Assembly: GCA_934726455.1 (NCBI GenBank)
Contig: CAKVDS010000022.1
Coordinates: 1-37,128 of the forward strand
Source: an uncultured Bacteroidales bacterium
GTDB lineage: Bacteria; Bacteroidota; Bacteroidia; Bacteroidales; UBA932
DNA length: 37,128 nucleotides
Direction of reading: 5' to 3'
The notes beneath the pieces were generated by a model. It was not told where the DNA came from. It worked only from the letters and a program-made list of their open reading frames with translations, and did no database searches. Position numbers and translations under genes: made by a program. Positions 1 to 8,686 of this stretch are shown here, piece after piece. Every line of letters begins with the position of its first letter. Position 1 is the first letter of the stretch.

Positions 1-234
1 AAAATAATCAGGAAAAATACAAAAATCGAACTCCGTAACGTCTTGAAAATGAACAGGACGGTAGGATGGTAGTTTACAAACACTATAACCGCTATCAGCA
101 AAACCTGGCATTGTCGGGAAGAAGCCGTTTTTCTGCTCAAGGGGACGGGGAAAGCTTGCCTATGGAGAATCTGCAACGGGGGGATTGCCCTGACGCAGCC
201 TGTCGAGGCATTAAGAAAAATCAATATAACATAT
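1..234. other. Intergenic, no gene recognised
   Basis: This stretch precedes the first recognisable gene. I see no credible protein, RNA or clear TAnnTTTG promoter element. A short open frame at 66-248 has no recognisable sequence and overlaps the next gene's start, so it was not called. Confidence 0.5.
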
Positions 235-1557
235 ATGTCAGAACGTAAGACAATTTATCTCTGTCTCGCGCACATGAGCGAGGCAGGGCTGGAACAGAAG
301 TATGTCAAGGAAGCCTTCGACACCAATTGGGTGGTGCCTATGGGCCCGAATGTCAATGCTTTCGAAAAAGATTTGGAGAACTTCGTCAACTCCTGCGCTC
401 CGCTACGGCAGGTTACGGATGCCGGCGCAATGAAGCCGATGAAAGCAGAATCCCTTGACCGCAAGGTGGTCTGCCTCTCCGCAGGGACAGCCGCCGTGCA
501 TCTGGCCCTCATCGGCTGCGGAGTCAAGGCCGGGGACGAGGTGCTGGTGCAGAGCTACACCTTCTGCGCCTCGTCGCACCCTATCACCTACCTTGGAGCG
601 CATCCCGTGTTCGTCGGTTCGGAAGGGGAGACGTGGAACATGGACCCGGCCCTTCTGGAGAAAGCGATCCTCGACCGCAAGGCCAAGACGGGGCGTTATC
701 CCAAGGCCATAGTGCCGGTGGCCCTGTACGGCATGCCATACAGGATCGATGAGATAATGGCGATAGCCGACCGCTACGGCATCCCGGTGGTGGAGGACGC
801 GGCCGAGGGGATGGGTTCACGGTTTAACGGGCAGGTGCTCGGGACTTTCGGGAAATACGGGGTGCTCTCGTTCAACGGCAACAAGATGATCACCACTTCC
901 GGGGGCGGGGCCCTTATATGCCGCAACGACGAGGATGCCAACGAGATAATGTGGTACGCCACCCAGGCCCGTGACGCCTACCCGTACTACCAGCACACCG
1001 CCATCGGGTACAACTACCGAATGTCCAACGTCTGCGCCGGGATCGGGCGCGGGCAGATGACGGTCCTGGACGAGCATATCGCTCACCATAGGCACGTGCA
1101 GGCCCTCTATGAGCAGCTCCTCTCCGATGTGAGGGGAGTGCATATCCACAGGCAGCCCTCAGACCCGAGGTTCGATGCGAACTTCTGGCTCTGTGCCGCG
1201 ACCCTGGATCCGGATGTCCGCATAAAGGGGCAGGAGAACGCCTACAAGGAGGTCATCAAGACCGCAGTGGGCGGGGCCGCAGGCGTGATACATCAGGTGG
1301 ACAGTGCCACTACCGACTGCCAGCCGAATGAGAACGTGGAGGCGCTGCGCGTCTTCATGCTCGGCAAGAAGATCGAGGCCCGCCCTACCTGGAAGCCTAT
1401 GCACAAGCAGCCTGTCTATGCCGGCGCACCGGTCTACACCAACGGGGTCGAGGAAGAACTTTTCAAGGTCGGCTTCTGCCTTCCGGCAGGGCCGTATGTC
1501 ACCGATGAGGATGTCCGTTACATCGTGGACAGCATCAAGGAAGCGATAGTACTCTAA
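235..1557 (+). CDS. DegT/DnrJ/EryC1/StrS family PLP-dependent aminotransferase
   Basis: Fold-type I PLP aminotransferase of the DegT family; members transaminate nucleotide-linked keto-sugars for LPS, capsule or glycan synthesis in the cytoplasm. Visible signatures are the cofactor-contacting EDAAE motif (Asp188) and the SFNGNK motif with the Schiff-base lysine at about Lys217, followed by a Gly-rich TTSGGG. The N-terminal half carries LSAGTAA (81-87) and the GDEVLVQSYTF motif of the family. At 440 residues it is longer than the usual 370-400. The extra length appears as an insertion near residues 54-77, before the LSAGTAA motif, and another near 305-350. The chosen ATG leaves the family N-terminus (L..AHMSEAG.E..YV) intact. 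No sugar-biosynthesis partner is visible, so the substrate is unknown. The gene is monocistronic here and ends in a strong terminator. Confidence 0.85.
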   Translation: MSERKTIYLCLAHMSEAGLEQKYVKEAFDTNWVVPMGPNVNAFEKDLENFVNSCAPLRQVTDAGAMKPMKAESLDRKVVCLSAGTAAVHLALIGCGVKAGDEVLVQSYTFCASSHPITYLGAHPVFVGSEGETWNMDPALLEKAILDRKAKTGRYPKAIVPVALYGMPYRIDEIMAIADRYGIPVVEDAAEGMGSRFNGQVLGTFGKYGVLSFNGNKMITTSGGGALICRNDEDANEIMWYATQARDAYPYYQHTAIGYNYRMSNVCAGIGRGQMTVLDEHIAHHRHVQALYEQLLSDVRGVHIHRQPSDPRFDANFWLCAATLDPDVRIKGQENAYKEVIKTAVGGAAGVIHQVDSATTDCQPNENVEALRVFMLGKKIEARPTWKPMHKQPVYAGAPVYTNGVEEELFKVGFCLPAGPYVTDEDVRYIVDSIKEAIVL

Positions 1558-1594
1558 AAAAGAACGGGGCCTCATCGAGGTCCCGTTCTTTTTG
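1556..1594. terminator. Bidirectional rho-independent terminator
   Basis: A 13-bp stem (AGAACGGGGCCTC with GAGGTCCCGTTCT, one G-U pair) has a 3-base loop, with an A-run before and a T-run after it. It sits between two convergent genes and can serve both the aminotransferase (+) and the SNF2 gene (-). Confidence 0.85.
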
Positions 1595-1626
1595 GCCGTA
1601 TGTGTATTAGTGAAATAAAACAGTGT

Positions 1627-4600
1627 TTATCGTCCGTCGCAGAGGGTGCGGAGCTCTTCGAGGGAGAGGCTGTGGGCCTGTGAGGTGCCTTCAAGGAAGT
1701 TGTCCGCGAGGCGGCGCTTGGCATCGTGCAGGCGCAGGATCTTCTCCTCGATGGTGTGGGCGCTGATGAGGTGGTAGACGGTCACGTTCTGTTTCTGTCC
1801 GATCCTGTAGGCCCTGTCAGTGGCCTGGCTCTCGATGGCCGGGTTCCACCACGGGTCAAGGTGGATCACGTAGTTGGCGCCGGTGAGGTTGAGCCCGAGC
1901 CCGCCCGCCTTGAGGCTGACCACGAATGCCTCTTTCTCACCCTTCTGGAAGTCGGCGACCATCTTGCTGCGGGTGCGGATAGGGGTGGAGCCGTTGAGGT
2001 AGAAATAGCTCACCCCGTCTTTGTCGAGCTGGGCGTTGACCATGTCGAGGAAACTGGTGAACTGGCTGAATATGAGTACTCTGTTGCCTCCGGAGATTAT
2101 CTCGCGCACAAGGTCGGAGAGTTCGGCGAGCTTGCTGGTCCCGCCTTTCCAGTCTTTGTTTACAAGGGCCATCGAGCAGGCTGCCTGACGGAGACGGGTG
2201 ATCTCGGCGAGGACGTTGACTGTGACCTTGCTTTCGTCTTCGAGGTCCTGCTCCACCTTTTCGCGTATGGTCTCGTAGGCGAGCATCTCTGCGTCGGAGA
2301 GCTGCACGGTGCGCACGATGTCGGTCTTGTCAGGGAGTTCGTCCAGCACTTCGGCCTTGGTGCGGCGGAGGATGAACGGCTGCACGATGCGTTTGAGGCT
2401 CTCCAGATCCGGGTCGGAGGAGTCTATGAATTTGGAAGAGAACCTCTCGAAAGAGCCCATCAGACCCGGGTTGAGGAACTGGAGGAGGTTCCAGAGTTCC
2501 CCGAGGTAGTTCTGCACAGGGGTGCCGGTGAGGATGAGCCGGGATGAGGCCTTGAGCTGCATGGCCGAACCGGAGGTCTTGGTCTGGCGGTTCTTGATGG
2601 TGTGGGCTTCATCGAGGCAGACCACGTTCCAGTCTTTGGCGAGGATGTGCTCCTGCCCGTGGGCGAGCAGGCCGTAGGTGGAGATGATCACGTCGCCGGG
2701 GCCGGCCGAGTCGATGGTGGAGTCGCGGTCGCCCTCATTGTTGAGCACGGTTATGCGCAGTGTCGGGGCGAAGCGTGCGAACTCTTTCTGCCAGTTCATG
2801 ACCACCGAAGCCGGGGCGATGACAAGGGATGCGCCTTCAGAGGCCTTGTAGAGGATGAAGGCTATGGCCTGGACTGTCTTTCCGAGTCCCATGTCATCGG
2901 CCAGGCAGGCCCCGGCACCCCAGTGCGCGAGGCGGACCATCCAGCGGAAGCCTTCCACCTGGTAGTCGCGCAGCGTGGCGTTGAGATTTGCGGGCACTTC
3001 CGGTTCGAGGCTGGAGGCTTCGGTGATGCGTTTCTCCAGATCAGCGACGCCCTTGTCGGCTTCGACGTGCATCTGGCGTGAATGCACTAGTTCTGCCAGC
3101 GCCCCGATGTTGAACCGGGAGATCTGCACCCCGTCCTTGCCTGAGGAACTTATGGCTTCGAGGCGACGTACCTGCTTTCGTAGGGTGTCGGTGAGGGAGA
3201 TGTAGTTTTCGTCATCAAGGCGTATGTAGTTGCCCGTGAGGTTGCCGGCGTTGATGAGCGAGAGGATCTTCTCAAGTGACACCGAATCCGAGTCGGAGTA
3301 GTCTATCTGCCCCTCGGCTTTGAACCACTGCTCTCCGGCTACGCTGTGGATGCTGATGCTGCTGTCCTTGGCCCGGTAAACCTTTATCTTCTTGTCGGAC
3401 GGCCATTCGAGGACGTACTTGTCCTCCTGCGGGCTGGCCCATTCCACCATGCCGAGCAGCTGCTCCGGGCTGGCTTTGCCGTTGTCTTCGATGTCGAACC
3501 CGTCCAGCTCGTCGAAGCAGTAGTCGCCCAGTTCCTTAAGGGCCTTTTTCTCCTTGGACAGGGTTCTGGTCACCTGGTAACGTGTGCCGTCGGCTTCGTC
3601 GTAGACTGTGCGGTCGCCTTCTCCGGGGTAGAGTTCGAGTTTTCCGCCCTCCAGCGGGCGGACGCAGAGCCGGGTCAGGTATCCGTCGCCGGACGGCTGT
3701 ATCTTGATGTGTATGAGGGTCGAGCCTTTTATGTTCTCCAGAGATGAGCCGCCTTCGAGCAGTTCGGAGTGGATCTCGATGTGGGGAGCGAGTTTGGAGA
3801 GCAGTTCCTTGAGGCGTTCTTCCGACTGGAGCGGGAAACTCGGGAGGGAGAGCATCGAGGAGAGGATCTTGGCCTGCATCTGGTTGATGTTGATGACTTT
3901 GATGCGGTTCTTGGAGGAGGTGTCGCAGGCTGTGGTCTCGTTGGCGAGGAGGGCTGTCTTCGGGAAGTTTGAGACTATCTGGTAGGACTGGCCCTTTTTC
4001 TGGATGGCGAGGAAAGGCTTTTCTTCGACTATCTCCAGTTCTTTGTAAGGTGCATAGATTCCCCCGAACACGCGGTCGCTCCCGATGAGCAGGGGCAGGG
4101 CCCTGTTGAGTCTGACGCAGGGGCCGTCGTAGCCCCGGAGCGCCATCTGCGCGATCTTGCGGTCCGTGTCGTCCATGTAGTCGGGGCTGGCGCTGTAGTC
4201 ACTGTAGGAGATCCGCTTGCCGGCGCTCCATTTCCCGCTCTTGAGGCGCGTCTGGCTCTTGATCTGGAGGTTGCGGTTGTATTCATCGTAGAAATAGGCC
4301 ACTCTCGTGGACTTGCCATCGTCCGGGGCTGCTCCCTCTTCGGCGGCTGGGGCCGAGACGAGGCGGTCGATGTCCGAGATGACGCTTTCCCAGAGTTCAA
4401 GCCGCTTGAAGCGGCTGATCAGCGGGGTGCCGCCGAAGGTCTTTTCAAGCTGCTGTTTCTCCGAATCGGAGATTTTCATGTACGGGCTGAGCTCGTGCTT
4501 GACTATGGCATAGTTGGGGGCTGTCTGCGCGACCTCGAATCCGAAGTGGCCCTGGAGAGCTGCGATGAGTTCGACGTTGAGCGGAAGCCACTGGTATTGC

Positions 4601-5625
4601 TGTGATGCGCTTTCGAGGAAGTCTTTCAGATGTGGGCTTTCCGGCTTATTGAGATAGTCGGCTGCGAGGACGGCGGGGTAGAGCTGGGCGGCTTCCCTGA
4701 CTGCCTTTTTGCCGAGGAACTGGGTGACTTTGGTGCGGTCCTTGTCCGTGTCTGAGAGTTTATAGCTGAGTATCAGGAAGAAGGACAGCAGCGGGTCATA
4801 GTAGAAATTCTTGTCGGCGAACATCTGGTTGCGTCTCTTCAGGGATTCGGCGAAGAGTTTGGACGCGTCTGAGTAGTTCCCCTTGTATAGCGACAGGATG
4901 GCTTCGATGGCCGGGGCGGAGTAGAGCTGTGATGCCTGGACGGGCATGTCGGCCACTTTGCCGGTGCACAGGAAATATGTCGCCTGCAGACGGGCGAAAG
5001 GATAAGTGTAGTTGAAATGATTTTTCCAGAGCCCTTTCCCGGTGTACTCTGAAACAAGGTTCAAGAGATTCTCCAATACGGCCGGGCTGGTGTGGTTGTA
5101 TAGGGTGTGTGCTCTGGCGCGCTCGAGAATGTACTGCGCGAATTCATCATTGTCGAATTTCAGGGCGTAGCCGTTGAGGGCCCCGTTGTCATTGGCCATG
5201 CTGATGTAGTCCACCCCGCTGTCTTTCGGGAATGAGCCGCCGACCTTGGAAGCGACGTCCTTTTCCTCTTTGAACAGGGCTTCTGCCACAGCCCAGAGGA
5301 ACTTGGCGTTGTCGCTGCGGTGCGGGAAGATCTTGGCGTATTGTTTGAGCTGATCCGCTTTGTTCTTGAGGAAAAAGGTGGCGACCATGAAAAAGAATGC
5401 CGGGTCTACCTGATAACTTCTGTCCATGTAGCTCAGCCACTTCGTCTTGATGAGCATCGCGTATGAGAAGAACGTGGTGATGTCGTCCAGCTTCCTGTTG
5501 TTCCAGCCGAACTTCTGGGATAAGTCTTTGAGGTCTTTGGTGGTGACAGGGTCGGCCAAGTATGTGAGGAGACAGACGATCTCGCTGTATTTGCCTTCGA
5601 GGCAGTCTTGAATGTCGTATTTCAT
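1627..5625 (-). CDS. SNF2-family DEAD/DEAH-box helicase-like ATPase
   Basis: Large Swi2/Snf2 ATPase of 1332 residues, a cytoplasmic DNA translocase type that remodels protein-DNA complexes rather than unwinding duplex. The C-terminal third holds all helicase motifs: Walker A in DDMGLGKT at about residue 910, DEAH (LDEAHTIKN) at about 1004, LTGTPVQN (motif III), the lobe-2 FSQFTS, and QATDRAYRIGQ (motif VI) at about 1271. The roughly 850-residue N-terminal part shows no domain I can name; long N-termini are usual in Bacteroidetes members. I chose ATG 5625 (MKYDIQD) over the in-frame ATG at 5649 because a TAACTTTG -7 box (5647-5654) overlaps the upstream codon and would place the transcript start near 5640. 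The gene stands alone. Its role, in repair or transcription recycling, cannot be told from sequence. Confidence 0.9.
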   Translation of the reverse strand: MKYDIQDCLEGKYSEIVCLLTYLADPVTTKDLKDLSQKFGWNNRKLDDITTFFSYAMLIKTKWLSYMDRSYQVDPAFFFMVATFFLKNKADQLKQYAKIFPHRSDNAKFLWAVAEALFKEEKDVASKVGGSFPKDSGVDYISMANDNGALNGYALKFDNDEFAQYILERARAHTLYNHTSPAVLENLLNLVSEYTGKGLWKNHFNYTYPFARLQATYFLCTGKVADMPVQASQLYSAPAIEAILSLYKGNYSDASKLFAESLKRRNQMFADKNFYYDPLLSFFLILSYKLSDTDKDRTKVTQFLGKKAVREAAQLYPAVLAADYLNKPESPHLKDFLESASQQYQWLPLNVELIAALQGHFGFEVAQTAPNYAIVKHELSPYMKISDSEKQQLEKTFGGTPLISRFKRLELWESVISDIDRLVSAPAAEEGAAPDDGKSTRVAYFYDEYNRNLQIKSQTRLKSGKWSAGKRISYSDYSASPDYMDDTDRKIAQMALRGYDGPCVRLNRALPLLIGSDRVFGGIYAPYKELEIVEEKPFLAIQKKGQSYQIVSNFPKTALLANETTACDTSSKNRIKVININQMQAKILSSMLSLPSFPLQSEERLKELLSKLAPHIEIHSELLEGGSSLENIKGSTLIHIKIQPSGDGYLTRLCVRPLEGGKLELYPGEGDRTVYDEADGTRYQVTRTLSKEKKALKELGDYCFDELDGFDIEDNGKASPEQLLGMVEWASPQEDKYVLEWPSDKKIKVYRAKDSSISIHSVAGEQWFKAEGQIDYSDSDSVSLEKILSLINAGNLTGNYIRLDDENYISLTDTLRKQVRRLEAISSSGKDGVQISRFNIGALAELVHSRQMHVEADKGVADLEKRITEASSLEPEVPANLNATLRDYQVEGFRWMVRLAHWGAGACLADDMGLGKTVQAIAFILYKASEGASLVIAPASVVMNWQKEFARFAPTLRITVLNNEGDRDSTIDSAGPGDVIISTYGLLAHGQEHILAKDWNVVCLDEAHTIKNRQTKTSGSAMQLKASSRLILTGTPVQNYLGELWNLLQFLNPGLMGSFERFSSKFIDSSDPDLESLKRIVQPFILRRTKAEVLDELPDKTDIVRTVQLSDAEMLAYETIREKVEQDLEDESKVTVNVLAEITRLRQAACSMALVNKDWKGGTSKLAELSDLVREIISGGNRVLIFSQFTSFLDMVNAQLDKDGVSYFYLNGSTPIRTRSKMVADFQKGEKEAFVVSLKAGGLGLNLTGANYVIHLDPWWNPAIESQATDRAYRIGQKQNVTVYHLISAHTIEEKILRLHDAKRRLADNFLEGTSQAHSLSLEELRTLCDGR

Positions 5626-5646
5626 CAGTCGTGTGCAAAAATCTCT

Positions 5647-5654
5647 CAAAGTTA
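5647..5654 (-). promoter_or_regulatory. Putative -7 box for the SNF2 gene
   Basis: On the minus strand this reads TAACTTTG, a perfect match to the Bacteroidetes -7 consensus. A CTTG lies 20 bases upstream (5675-5678) and a TTTG 14 bases upstream (5669-5672). It gives a short leader to the ATG at 5625. Confidence 0.5.
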
Positions 5655-5690
5655 ATCAGTTCTGCCTGCAAATGCAAGCGGAGGCGGGCA

Positions 5691-5742
5691 GTTCGGGGGT
5701 TGTTCGGGGGTTGTTCGGGGCCTGGTCGGGTTTGGTCGGGGT
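5691..5742 (+). repeat. G-tract tandem repeat, about 11-bp period
   Basis: Five near-repeats of GTTCGGGGGTT-type units follow each other, giving five runs of 3-5 G on the plus strand separated by 6-7 bases. The array lies upstream of the SNF2 promoter and downstream of the rpmE2 terminator. Confidence 0.75.
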
Positions 5743-5764
5743 CTGCAAGCCGTGAGTGGGGATG

Positions 5765-5802
5765 AAAAAAGCGCGAACCCAGTCCGGGATCCGCGCTTTG
5801 TC
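5765..5802 (-). terminator. rpmE2 terminator
   Basis: On the minus strand an AAAGCGCG / CGCGCTTT stem, with further internal pairing of GATCCCGG and CTGGGTT, is followed by six T. It lies 16 bases after the rpmE2 stop codon. Confidence 0.75.
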
Positions 5803-5817
5803 CGTGTGCCGCAGAAA

Positions 5818-6069
5818 TTATTTCTTGCGGGCCTTGTATCTCTGATAGAACATATCAACTCGGCCGGCGCTGTCGACAATCTTCATCTTGCCGGTGTAGA
5901 ACGGGTGAGATGTGTTTGAAATCTCAAGCTTCACAAGAGGGTACTCAACTCCGTCGATGGTGATGTTCTCCTTGCTGGTGGCGCAGGAGCGGGTGATGAA
6001 TACCTCTTCGTTTGACATATCCTTGAAAGCTACAAGTCGGTAGTTTTCGGGATGTATTCCTTTCTTCAT
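5818..6069 (-). CDS. rpmE2: 50S ribosomal protein L31 type B
   Basis: Structural protein of the large ribosomal subunit. The 83-residue sequence has the type B L31 hallmarks: start MKKGIHPENYR, the VFKDMSN-like KDMSNEEVF segment, the conserved ISNTSHPFYTG block, and a C-terminal VD.AGRVD..Y.RY segment with a basic tail. The paired CxxC zinc motifs of type A L31 are absent; the single cysteine near residue 29 is unpaired. The gene is transcribed divergently from glmM, with a near-consensus promoter in the 63-base gap and its own terminator. Confidence 0.97.
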   Translation of the reverse strand: MKKGIHPENYRLVAFKDMSNEEVFITRSCATSKENITIDGVEYPLVKLEISNTSHPFYTGKMKIVDSAGRVDMFYQRYKARKK

Positions 6070-6095
6070 AATGCACTAGTGTTTTTGAACGGGCG

Positions 6096-6128
6096 CAAAG
6101 GTACGAAATATTTTCTTAATTTTGCAAA
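6096..6128 (-). promoter_or_regulatory. rpmE2 promoter
   Basis: The minus strand reads TTTG (6125-6128), 21 bases, then TACCTTTG (6096-6103), which matches both Bacteroidetes promoter elements. The expected transcript start lies about 20 bases before the rpmE2 ATG. Confidence 0.75.
6117..6124 (+). promoter_or_regulatory. Putative -7 box for glmM
   Basis: TAATTTTG matches the -7 consensus and lies 8 bases before the glmM ATG, implying a very short or leaderless transcript. No TTTG is seen at the right distance upstream, so this is weaker than the overlapping divergent rpmE2 promoter. Confidence 0.35.
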
Positions 6129-6132
6129 TGTT

Positions 6133-7548
6133 ATGACACTGATTAAATCTATTTCCGGAATACGCGGGACTGTCGGAGGTCCTTGCGGCGAGGGCCTGAC
6201 CCCCGTTGACATAGTGAAATTCACATACGCCTACTGCGCCTGCCTGCGCAAGCGCAAACCATCACCTGAAGGAGAACGCTACAAGGTGGTTGTCGGACGT
6301 GACGCCCGCCTGAGCGGCGAGATGGTGGAGCAGCTTGTGTGCGGCACGCTGGTGGCCTGCGGGGTTGATGTGGTCAAGTGCGGGCTCGCCTCCACCCCGA
6401 CTACCGAGCTGGCGGTGAGGTTCGCTTCCGCCGATGGCGGCATCATCATCACTGCCAGCCACAATCCGCGGCAGTGGAACGCTCTCAAGCTCCTCAATGA
6501 GCACGGGGAGTTCCTCACAGCCTCCGAGGGGCAGGCCATCATCGACCTTGCTGACAGCGGAGATTTTGATTTTGCCCATGTCGATGAACTTGGGCGCATC
6601 ACTGAGCACGATTTTACGGATGAACACATCGACTCTGTGCTGGCATTGGAAGCAGTTGATGCTGAAGCGATAAGCAAGGCCGGGTTCAAGGTCGTCCTTG
6701 ACTCGATCAACTCTGTCGGCGGCATCATCATGCCTCGTCTGCTCGCCCGGCTCGGGGTGGAGTGCGTGGTGCTCAACGGTGTGCCGGACGGCAATTTCGC
6801 CCACAACCCGGAGCCGCTTCCTGCCAACCTTACCGAGCTCAGCTCCACAGTGGTGAGCGAGAAGGCAGATTTGGGAATCAGCGTGGATCCGGATGTGGAT
6901 AGGCTCGCTTTCATCTGTGAGAACGGGAAGCCTTTCGTGGAGGAATATACCCTCGTGTCGGTGGCCGACTACCTGCTGGGCCTTGCCGAGAAAAAGGGCG
7001 TCACACCGCGTAGGACCGTGTCCAACCTCAGTTCATCCCGTGCGCTGCGCGATGTGACCGAGGCGCACGGAGGGGAGTATTTCGCCGCTGCGGTGGGAGA
7101 GGTCAATGTGACAACCAAGATGCATGAGGTCGGTGCTCTGATCGGTGGAGAGGGCAACGGGGGAGTGATCTATCCTGCAAGCCATTACGGGCGCGACGCA
7201 ATGGTGGGAGTGGCCCTGTTCCTGAGCAACCTTGCACATCTTGGAATGAGCGTGAGCGCCTACAAGGCGACGCTGCCGCAGTACCATATCGCGAAGAACA
7301 AGATAGAACTCAGCGACAAGTCGCTTATAGACAAGATTCTCACCGCTGTCAAGGAGCACTTCGCCTCCGAGAAGGTCAATACGATAGACGGGGTGAAAGT
7401 GGACTTTGAGGCGGAGAGGAAGTGGGTGCATCTGCGCCGCTCCAATACCGAGCCTATCATCCGCATTTATTCTGAGGCTCCTACCGAGTCTGAGGCGCAG
7501 AAACTGGGCGAGGAAGTGATCGCGCTTGCAAAGAAGCTGATAGGCTGA
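6133..7548 (+). CDS. glmM: Phosphoglucosamine mutase (alpha-D-phosphohexomutase family)
   Basis: Likely interconverts glucosamine-6-phosphate and glucosamine-1-phosphate, leading to UDP-GlcNAc for peptidoglycan and LPS, in the cytoplasm. The 471-residue protein shows the N-terminal SISGIRGT motif, the phosphoserine loop TASHNP (Ser109), the metal loop DPDVDR, the sugar-specificity loop GEGNGG, and the phosphate-binding RRSNTEPIIR near the C-terminus. The start at 6133 gives the usual MTLIKSISGIRG N-terminus; an upstream in-frame ATG at 6052 would overlap rpmE2 and its promoter. The TGA stop overlaps the next gene's ATG by one base (TGATG), so the two are translationally coupled. Phosphomannomutase or phosphoglucomutase activity cannot be excluded from motifs alone. 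Confidence 0.88.
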   Translation: MTLIKSISGIRGTVGGPCGEGLTPVDIVKFTYAYCACLRKRKPSPEGERYKVVVGRDARLSGEMVEQLVCGTLVACGVDVVKCGLASTPTTELAVRFASADGGIIITASHNPRQWNALKLLNEHGEFLTASEGQAIIDLADSGDFDFAHVDELGRITEHDFTDEHIDSVLALEAVDAEAISKAGFKVVLDSINSVGGIIMPRLLARLGVECVVLNGVPDGNFAHNPEPLPANLTELSSTVVSEKADLGISVDPDVDRLAFICENGKPFVEEYTLVSVADYLLGLAEKKGVTPRRTVSNLSSSRALRDVTEAHGGEYFAAAVGEVNVTTKMHEVGALIGGEGNGGVIYPASHYGRDAMVGVALFLSNLAHLGMSVSAYKATLPQYHIAKNKIELSDKSLIDKILTAVKEHFASEKVNTIDGVKVDFEAERKWVHLRRSNTEPIIRIYSEAPTESEAQKLGEEVIALAKKLIG

Positions 7549-8609
7549 TGTTCTCGTTCAGGACAACTCCTATAGGGGAGCAGCTTGACCGCAGCCTTCA
7601 GGATGGGCATGTGGCCTGCTTCTGCACACAGAACTGCTGGGATCCTTCTTCCGGACGTTATCTTTATGACATATTCAGGGAGAGGGGCAATCTTGTCCGG
7701 CTCATGCAGCCGTCAGGGAGCGAGCTCTCCCCGGAGACCAAGCATATAGACTTCAGTGCCGAAGATCTGGAGGGGGTGGATGCCGTGGTGGTGGAGATAC
7801 AGGATGTCGGGGCGAGGTATTTCAATTATACCCGGGATGTTATGCGGCTTCTCACCATGTGCGCGCGCCGGGAAGAGGGCCCTGCGGTGTATGTGGTGGA
7901 TCATATCAACCCGGCCGGCCGCGTGGTGGAGGGGACGATACCGGCGGTGGATTCGGATATCTGGACACCTAAAGTGGCTCATCGCCATGGGCTTACGCTC
8001 GGAGAACTTTGCAATCTCTACTGCAATGAGATAGGGGCGCGTTTCCCTCTCCATGTGATTTCCGCCTTGAGTTCTTCGTCGCGTGAGATTCTGCCGTGGG
8101 TGATTGCTCCGGCTTCCGACATCCCCGGGATGTTTACCTGCGAGATGTATTCGGGAGGAGGTCTGTGGAATAACACTTCCATCACTCCGGCCATCGGTAC
8201 GGCCCGCCCGTATGAGTATTTCGGGGCTCCGTTCATCCGATGCGAGGATGTGCGTTTCCTGCCTGTGCCGGAGGGGGTGCTGATGAGGCCGTGCACTTTC
8301 ATGCCAGCCGTCGGGCGTTATGCCGGGCAGGAGTGCCGTGGCTATCAGATAATGCTTCTGCCGGGAGCCAGATACCATTCGCTGCTGCATACGCTTCAGC
8401 TGATGCGGTATTTTGCGGACCATTATTCTGAATTTGAGATGTATGATTCGCTTTTTGTGAAGGTTGCGGATCCTGTCATCGCCGAGTACCTGCATGGGAG
8501 GTTGACTTTCGCTGTGGTGCAGGAGCATGTGAAGGCGGAGGAGCAGAAGTGGGTGAGGAAGGCTAAGCGCTTTACCCTGTATGATGATGTCCCGTACAGA
8601 ATGAAGTAG
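7548..8609 (+). CDS. Divergent DUF1343 / NamZ-like (GH171-related) protein
   Basis: Resembles the DUF1343 family, which includes the exo-beta-N-acetylmuramidase NamZ that releases MurNAc from peptidoglycan fragments. Matching signatures are EIQDVGARYFNY (near residue 82), VDHINPAGRVVEGT (the VDRPNP..VEG block), HRHGLTLGEL, and W..APASDIPG with Y.GG..WNNTS...G.ARPYEYFGAP. At 353 residues it is slightly short. There is no signal peptide, whereas Bacteroidetes NamZ proteins are normally exported. The PEHG motif expected near residue 60 is replaced by QPSGSEL, so catalysis is doubtful. It starts on the stop codon of glmM, which suggests a shared cell-wall amino-sugar role. That role is inference. 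Confidence 0.75.
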   Translation: MFSFRTTPIGEQLDRSLQDGHVACFCTQNCWDPSSGRYLYDIFRERGNLVRLMQPSGSELSPETKHIDFSAEDLEGVDAVVVEIQDVGARYFNYTRDVMRLLTMCARREEGPAVYVVDHINPAGRVVEGTIPAVDSDIWTPKVAHRHGLTLGELCNLYCNEIGARFPLHVISALSSSSREILPWVIAPASDIPGMFTCEMYSGGGLWNNTSITPAIGTARPYEYFGAPFIRCEDVRFLPVPEGVLMRPCTFMPAVGRYAGQECRGYQIMLLPGARYHSLLHTLQLMRYFADHYSEFEMYDSLFVKVADPVIAEYLHGRLTFAVVQEHVKAEEQKWVRKAKRFTLYDDVPYRMK

Positions 8610-8636
8610 ATTTTATGGCTTTTTTCGTCTCGGGGT

Positions 8637-8667
8637 CTTGCGGAATCAAAATTTATGCTTACCTTTG
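8637..8667 (+). promoter_or_regulatory. tRNA-Glu promoter
   Basis: CTTG (8637-8640), 19 bases, then TACCTTTG (8660-8667) fits the Bacteroidetes pattern, 19 bases before the tRNA. Confidence 0.6.
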
Positions 8668-8686
8668 CATTCCCGAAACGAGAAAC

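Noticed and set aside
66..248. Short plus-strand open frame before the aminotransferase gene
   Set aside because: It shows no recognisable motif, has no promoter, and overlaps the well-supported start at 235.
5623..5649. Upstream start for the SNF2 protein at 5649
   Set aside because: A consensus -7 box overlaps it, so the transcript would begin after this codon; 5625 was used.
6052..6132. Upstream start for glmM at 6052
   Set aside because: It would overlap rpmE2 and both promoters and add residues that the family lacks.
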